Assembly (NCBI GenBank): GCA_020637595.1
Contig: JACKKE010000002.1
Location: forward strand, 124,001-188,000
Length of the DNA stretch: 64,000 bases
Reading direction: 5' to 3'
Source: Rhodobacter sp.
Lineage (GTDB): Bacteria; Pseudomonadota; Alphaproteobacteria; Rhodobacterales; Rhodobacteraceae
Shown here piece by piece: positions 61,401 to 64,000 of the stretch. How positions within the stretch are numbered: the stretch's first letter is position 1; every line of letters begins with the position of its first letter. The position numbers and the translations under genes are program-made. The notes below the pieces were generated by a model. It saw nothing but the letters and a program-made list of their open reading frames with translations, had not been told where the DNA came from and did no database searches.

Positions 61401-61595
61401 GACGATGCGCTTTACGACCAGGCGGTGGCCATCGTCGCGCGCGATCGCAAATGCTCGACCTCGTATATCCAGCGCAAGCTGGGGATCGGCTATAACAAGG
61501 CCGCACGTCTGGTCGAGCAGATGGAGACCGAGGGCGTCGTCAGCTCCGCGAACCACGTCGGCAAGCGCGAGATCCTTGTGCCGGAGGCGCAGTAA
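58425..61595 (+). CDS. ftsK: DNA translocase FtsK
   Basis: A 1056-aa protein. Four N-terminal membrane helices anchor it at the septum (about 20-215). A Pro/Ala/His-rich linker with an acidic stretch (HHDDDLAYDDDEDD) reaches to about residue 540. The RecA-like motor has Walker A GTTGSGKS near 708 and Walker B FIVVIVDEMADLMMV. The C-terminal gamma winged helix (CSTSYIQRKLGIGYNKAARLVEQME) reads KOPS sites. It clears chromosome dimers during division. ATG 58425 has GAGGA upstream. The stop codon lies in a tandem repeat (61580-61650). Confidence 0.97.
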   Translation: MASYPSPQRDPLIDSRLQAVLSQRGKELLGLCLIGLGLMLSLILGSYSAEDPSWMAATDEPVHNALGRMGAAIAAPLFIIAGKGAWGLVLALAVWGLRLVIHQGEQNILGRTLFVPIAVAVGSIWLAALVPGASWTADFGLGGMFGDTVMAAVLTALPLTSTFGFNLLTLLVFAAAVALYLYVLGSSVPEVIRIGRFLLSGLILSYAGLVSLLGGSVRGVGGLALRGHDQWQARRESHAQARAAAEHAAAMHPAWHEPAPQWTEPAAPRAPVQIRRAPEPPVHAEPYYAAPTPQPVPQPMPAAPAMPHPVGHEPAHLYPQNGGEHWGQPAVRQGLLARVSNLGRRPPEPDYDAWDAPDAELIEPEMSRHALEAAAPTDDRIRSRITDVIRTRKQAKPVLRISPHDYPQAAAPHAPLPQAPAPHPVEPPLTATRREPVLSAPRSAVPVAPQPAPQQPDNMGYSHSFGFSAGQTMWPGAMPPPAGLAPPTPDLHHDDDLAYDDDEDDRYDAPAPRAPQPSLTRRVVQTALRRTPTPSRQAQAEAQPSLPFDTRHARFELPPLSLLADPGRVERFALSNEELEENARMLENVLEDYGVRGEIVSVRPGPVVTMYELEPAPGLKASRVIGLADDIARSMSALSARVSTVPGRSVIGIELPNVRREKVVLREILGARDFGDSNQRLPLALGKDIGGEPIVANLAKMPHLLIAGTTGSGKSVAINTMILSLLYKLTPDECRLIMIDPKMLELSVYDGIPHLLSPVVTDPKKAVVALKWVVGEMEERYRKMSKMGVRNIEGYNGRVREALNKGEMFKRTVQTGFDDETGDPVFETEEFAPELLPFIVVIVDEMADLMMVAGKEIEACIQRLAQMARASGIHLIMATQRPSVDVITGTIKANFPTRISFQVTSKIDSRTILGEQGAEQLLGMGDMLYMAGGAKITRIHGPFVSDEEVEEVVTHLKSFGPADYISGVLDGPDPERESDIDTVLGLGDGSGGDDALYDQAVAIVARDRKCSTSYIQRKLGIGYNKAARLVEQMETEGVVSSANHVGKREILVPEAQ

Positions 61596-61650
61596 CATAA
61601 ACAGCTGCCGGAGGCGCAGTAACATAAACAGCTGCCGGAGGCGCAGTAAC
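61580..61650 (+). repeat. 27-nt tandem repeat, about 2.6 copies, spanning the ftsK stop codon
   Basis: Units begin at 61580, 61607 and 61634 and are identical as far as they go. Each contains the last codons (Pro-Glu-Ala-Gln) and TAA of ftsK. The 27-nt period keeps the frame, so three in-frame copies of PEAQ-stop follow one another. Probably a slippage duplication of the gene end. Confidence 0.85.
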
Positions 61651-61679
61651 GCAGGCTGATGCCGAAAGGCCCGGTCCCC

Positions 61680-63449
61680 CTACCACGCATCGACCCAGTG
61701 CGGCCCCGGTCGTGCGGGCCCCGCCGCCTCCAAGGCCCGGTCGATCGCCGCGCGTGTGTCGGCGGGATCAATCACCGCGTCGAACTCCAGCAGGCTGGCC
61801 GCGTTCAGAGCCTTTCCGCGCTCATACAACTCCGCCACCAGCCGCTCGTATTCCCGCGCGCGCTCGGCTTCGTCGGCAATCGCCGCCAGATGCTCGCGGT
61901 GGCCCAGCCTGACCGCCCCTTCAAGCCCCATCGCGCCCAATTCGCCCGTCGGCCAGGCACAGCAGAATTGCGGCCGGTCCAGCCCGCCGCCGGCCATCGC
62001 CATCGCCCCCAGCCCATAGGCCTTGCGCAGGATCACCGTGACCAGCGGCTGCGACAGATGCGCCCCGGCCAGGAAGAGCCGCGAGACATGCGCGACCTGG
62101 CCCGTCTCCTCGACCTTGGGTCCCACCATGAAGCCCGGCGTGTCGCACAGCGTCACCACCGGCACCCCCCAGGCATCGCACAGCTGCAGGAACCGCGCGC
62201 CCTTGTCGGCGGCCTCGGCGTCGATCGCACCACCCAGGTGCAAGGGGTTGTTCGCCATCAGCCCGACGGCGCGGCCCCGGATCCGCGCCATGCCGGTGAC
62301 CATCCCCGCCCCGAACCCCGCGCGCAACTCCAGCCAGCTGCCCGGGTCGACCAGCGCCGCGATCGCCGCGCGCATGTCATAGGCGCGGGTGCGGTCGGCG
62401 GGCACCACCTCGCGCAGCGCCTCGGCCCGCGGCTCACCGGCCTCGCGGGGCGTCGACAGCCCCAGCAGGGTCTTGACCGCCGCGACCGCCTCGGCCTCGT
62501 CCGCCAGCAACAGATCCAGCAACCCGGTGCGCGCCTGCACCGCGGCCGGGCCGATCTCGTCCGGGCGCACCACGCCCAGCCCGCCGCCCTCGATCATCGC
62601 CGGGCCACCCATGCCGGTGAAACTGCCGTGCGTGCCGATCCGCACATCGCAGACCCCGAACAGCGCCGCGTTCCCGGCAAAGCAATAGCCCGCGTTGATG
62701 CCGATCTTCGGCCCGCGATGCGCGGCGAAATGGCGAAACGAGGTCACATTCAGCCAGGCCGCCATCAGGCCGGCAACATCATGGTCGTTGGGCCGCCCGC
62801 CGCCACCCTCGGCGAACAGCACGATCGGCAACCCGTCGCGCCCCGCGATCTCGATCAGGCGATCCATCTTGCGGTGGTGGTTATAGCCCTGCGTGCCGGC
62901 CATCACCGTGTAATCGACCGCCATCACCGCCACGCGGCGCCCGCCCACCGTGCCGGTGCCGCACAGGATGCCGTCGCCCGGGGTGCGCGCCTGCAGATCC
63001 TCCAGCGCGCGGCGGCTGCGCTGCGCCGCCAGCGCCAGCGCGCCGTATTCGGTGAACGAGCCCGCATCCAGCAGATCGGCGATATTCTCGCGCGCGGTGC
63101 GTAGACCCAGCGCGTGACGCCGCGCCACCGCCTCGGGGCGCGCGGCATCCTCCAGCAGCGCCATGCGCGCCTCGAACTCCGCCCGGTCGGCGCGCGGACC
63201 GGCGACCGGCACCACAACCGCCGCGCCGCCTTCGACCGCGCGCAGCGTGACCAGCGCCTCGCCGCCCGACAGCTCCTGCCCGGGCACGACATGCACCGCC
63301 TCGACCACGCAGGCAAAGGGCGCACACAGATCGTGGTGCATCTTCATCAACTCGGTGGTCAGCAGGACGGCCCCCGCTGCCAGCTCGACACCCGCCTCGG
63401 CATGCACCACGGCAACGATGGCCGGCCCCTCGGCCCGGATCACGGTCAT
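61680..63449 (-). CDS. Biotinyl-domain + acyl-CoA carboxyltransferase fusion
   Basis: A 589-aa protein. Residues 1-75 form a biotin/lipoyl-attachment domain with ELMKMHHD (Lys36 of the MKM motif as the biotin site). The rest is a carboxyltransferase of the AccD/PccB beta type (YTVMAGTQGYNHHRKMDRLIEIA, GTHGSFTGMGGPAMIEGGGLGVV, VTLCDTPGFMVG, RKAYGLGAMAMAGGG). It should move CO2 from biotin to an acyl-CoA, or the reverse. The biotin carboxylase part is absent and no separate one is in the window. AGGAGGAG precedes ATG 63449. Substrate unknown. Confidence 0.85.
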   Translation of the reverse strand: MTVIRAEGPAIVAVVHAEAGVELAAGAVLLTTELMKMHHDLCAPFACVVEAVHVVPGQELSGGEALVTLRAVEGGAAVVVPVAGPRADRAEFEARMALLEDAARPEAVARRHALGLRTARENIADLLDAGSFTEYGALALAAQRSRRALEDLQARTPGDGILCGTGTVGGRRVAVMAVDYTVMAGTQGYNHHRKMDRLIEIAGRDGLPIVLFAEGGGGRPNDHDVAGLMAAWLNVTSFRHFAAHRGPKIGINAGYCFAGNAALFGVCDVRIGTHGSFTGMGGPAMIEGGGLGVVRPDEIGPAAVQARTGLLDLLLADEAEAVAAVKTLLGLSTPREAGEPRAEALREVVPADRTRAYDMRAAIAALVDPGSWLELRAGFGAGMVTGMARIRGRAVGLMANNPLHLGGAIDAEAADKGARFLQLCDAWGVPVVTLCDTPGFMVGPKVEETGQVAHVSRLFLAGAHLSQPLVTVILRKAYGLGAMAMAGGGLDRPQFCCAWPTGELGAMGLEGAVRLGHREHLAAIADEAERAREYERLVAELYERGKALNAASLLEFDAVIDPADTRAAIDRALEAAGPARPGPHWVDAW

Positions 63450-63518
63450 GCGCTCCTCCTTCGCTCGACGCGCAAACCCTGCCACGCGCCGCCCGCCCGG
63501 GAAAGAGCCCGCGCCTGC

Positions 63519-63539
63519 CTTTCACCTTGCGTCAAATAC
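63519..63539 (-). repeat. Dispersed intergenic element, copy 6
   Basis: Core GTATTTGACGCAAGGTGAAA on the minus strand, 16 nt after the pncA stop, same orientation as pncA. Confidence 0.5.
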
Positions 63540-63554
63540 GCAAATTCCGCGGTT

Positions 63555-64000
63555 TCAGACCAGCGCCACGCCTGCCTTGCGCATCTCGTCCAGCGCCGCT
63601 GCCAACGAGCCGTTCAGGTCGATGGCCCGGCAGGCCTCCAGCCGCACGGTGACCGCAAAACCCAGCCGCGCGGCGTCCAGCGCGGAATAGGCGACGCAGA
63701 AATCGGTGGCGAGGCCGGTCAGCACCAGATCCGTCACGCCGCGCGCGCGCAGGTATCCGTCCAGCCCGGTCGGCGTCTTTCGGTCATTCTCGAAAAAGGC
63801 CGAATAGCTGTCGATGGCACTGCGAAACCCCTTGCGGATCACCAGATCGGCGGGATCGGTGCGCAGGCCCGGGTGGAACGCCGCGCCGGTGCTGCCCTGC
63901 ACGCAATGGGTCGGCCACAGCACCTGCGGGCCATAGGGCATCTCGGTCATCGAGAAGGGCGCGGCGCCGGGATGGTTGGCGGCGAACGAGGCGTGATTGG
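63555..64000 (-). CDS. pncA: Nicotinamidase PncA (N-terminus outside window)
   Basis: The C-terminal 148 codons. FSMTEMPYGPQVLWPTHCVQGSTGAAFHPGL, LVIRKGFRSAIDSYSAFFENDRKTPTGL (catalytic Lys in RKG) and VTDLVLTGLATDFCVAYSALDA (nucleophile Cys) identify it. It converts nicotinamide to nicotinate for NAD salvage. The frame is open past base 64000, and HASFAANHP there is the metal-site region of the family. The Asp of the catalytic triad lies outside. Confidence 0.93.
   Translation of the reverse strand, partial: NHASFAANHPGAAPFSMTEMPYGPQVLWPTHCVQGSTGAAFHPGLRTDPADLVIRKGFRSAIDSYSAFFENDRKTPTGLDGYLRARGVTDLVLTGLATDFCVAYSALDAARLGFAVTVRLEACRAIDLNGSLAAALDEMRKAGVALV

Noticed and set aside
58179..61625. 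A 1148-codon open frame antisense to ftsK
   Set aside because: Low-complexity Arg/His/Gly sequence, no ribosome-binding site, no family motif; ftsK on the plus strand is certain.
1..64000. CRISPR arrays, tRNA/rRNA genes, insertion sequences, prophage, plasmid origin
   Set aside because: No regularly spaced repeats, cloverleaf sequences, transposase or integrase motifs, or replication genes were seen on either strand.

Overview
The window is high-GC DNA with dense gene packing, many 4-nt or longer overlaps between neighbours and very few non-coding gaps. Gene content points to an alphaproteobacterium of the Rhodobacteraceae (Rhodobacter/Paracoccus relatives). Signs are MipZ instead of MinCDE, a CenR-type response regulator, a Rhodobacter-type porin, the block DUF3576-leuS-lptE-holA, a consensus FNR/FnrL box, and a zinc-independent L31. 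It looks like ordinary chromosome. I see no tRNA, rRNA, insertion sequence, prophage or CRISPR.

Layout. 0-4 kb: a truncated FAD oxidoreductase diverges from an SDR-MarR-feruloyl-CoA synthetase operon for aromatic acids. 4-8 kb: pmbA, an inositol-phosphatase-family gene, a Kdo-transferase-like gene lacking catalytic motifs, and lpxK. 8-16 kb, minus strand: cobQ, a beta-trefoil/META secreted protein, a PuuD-like amidotransferase, glcG-like, malate synthase G and a photolyase. 16-25 kb: a 52-aa small protein, mipZ, a permease, rpmE-rplS with its promoter and terminator, a His/Met-rich periplasmic protein, a panE-like gene, ahcY, a GcvA-type regulator and an Fsr-like exporter. 25-36 kb: tamA-tamB, a GST, and holA-lptE-leuS-DUF3576. 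36-45 kb: porin, a YggS-family gene, an L,D-transpeptidase, ribA, cenR, two tandem small-RNA candidates, xthA, cnoX, a LON-domain protein and Trm112. 45-50 kb: a GntR regulator with a polyamine aminotransferase/oxidase operon. 50-55 kb: polysaccharide deacetylase and ugpBAEC. 55-64 kb: a duplicated metallopeptidase-like protein, dapC-like, ftsK, a biotinyl-carboxyltransferase fusion and truncated pncA.

Most notable. (1) Between cenR and xthA two tandem units share an identical 17-nt anti-Shine-Dalgarno-like sequence, each followed by a terminator hairpin; the second has a perfect FNR box placed as in a class II activated promoter. (2) A dispersed intergenic element, with a core close to GTATTTnnGGCAAGATGAA and often a GC-rich hairpin in front, occurs six times. 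(3) The two transcription units of the polyamine locus each carry a TTTGATCAAA palindrome. (4) A secreted protein at 55-57 kb has two tandem copies of a peptidoglycan-binding-like plus gluzincin-like module, with HExxH kept only in the first. (5) The Kdo-transferase-like protein next to LpxK seems to have lost its catalytic Glu and its HNPxEP-type motif.

All functions are read from sequence motifs and family knowledge; no database search was run.
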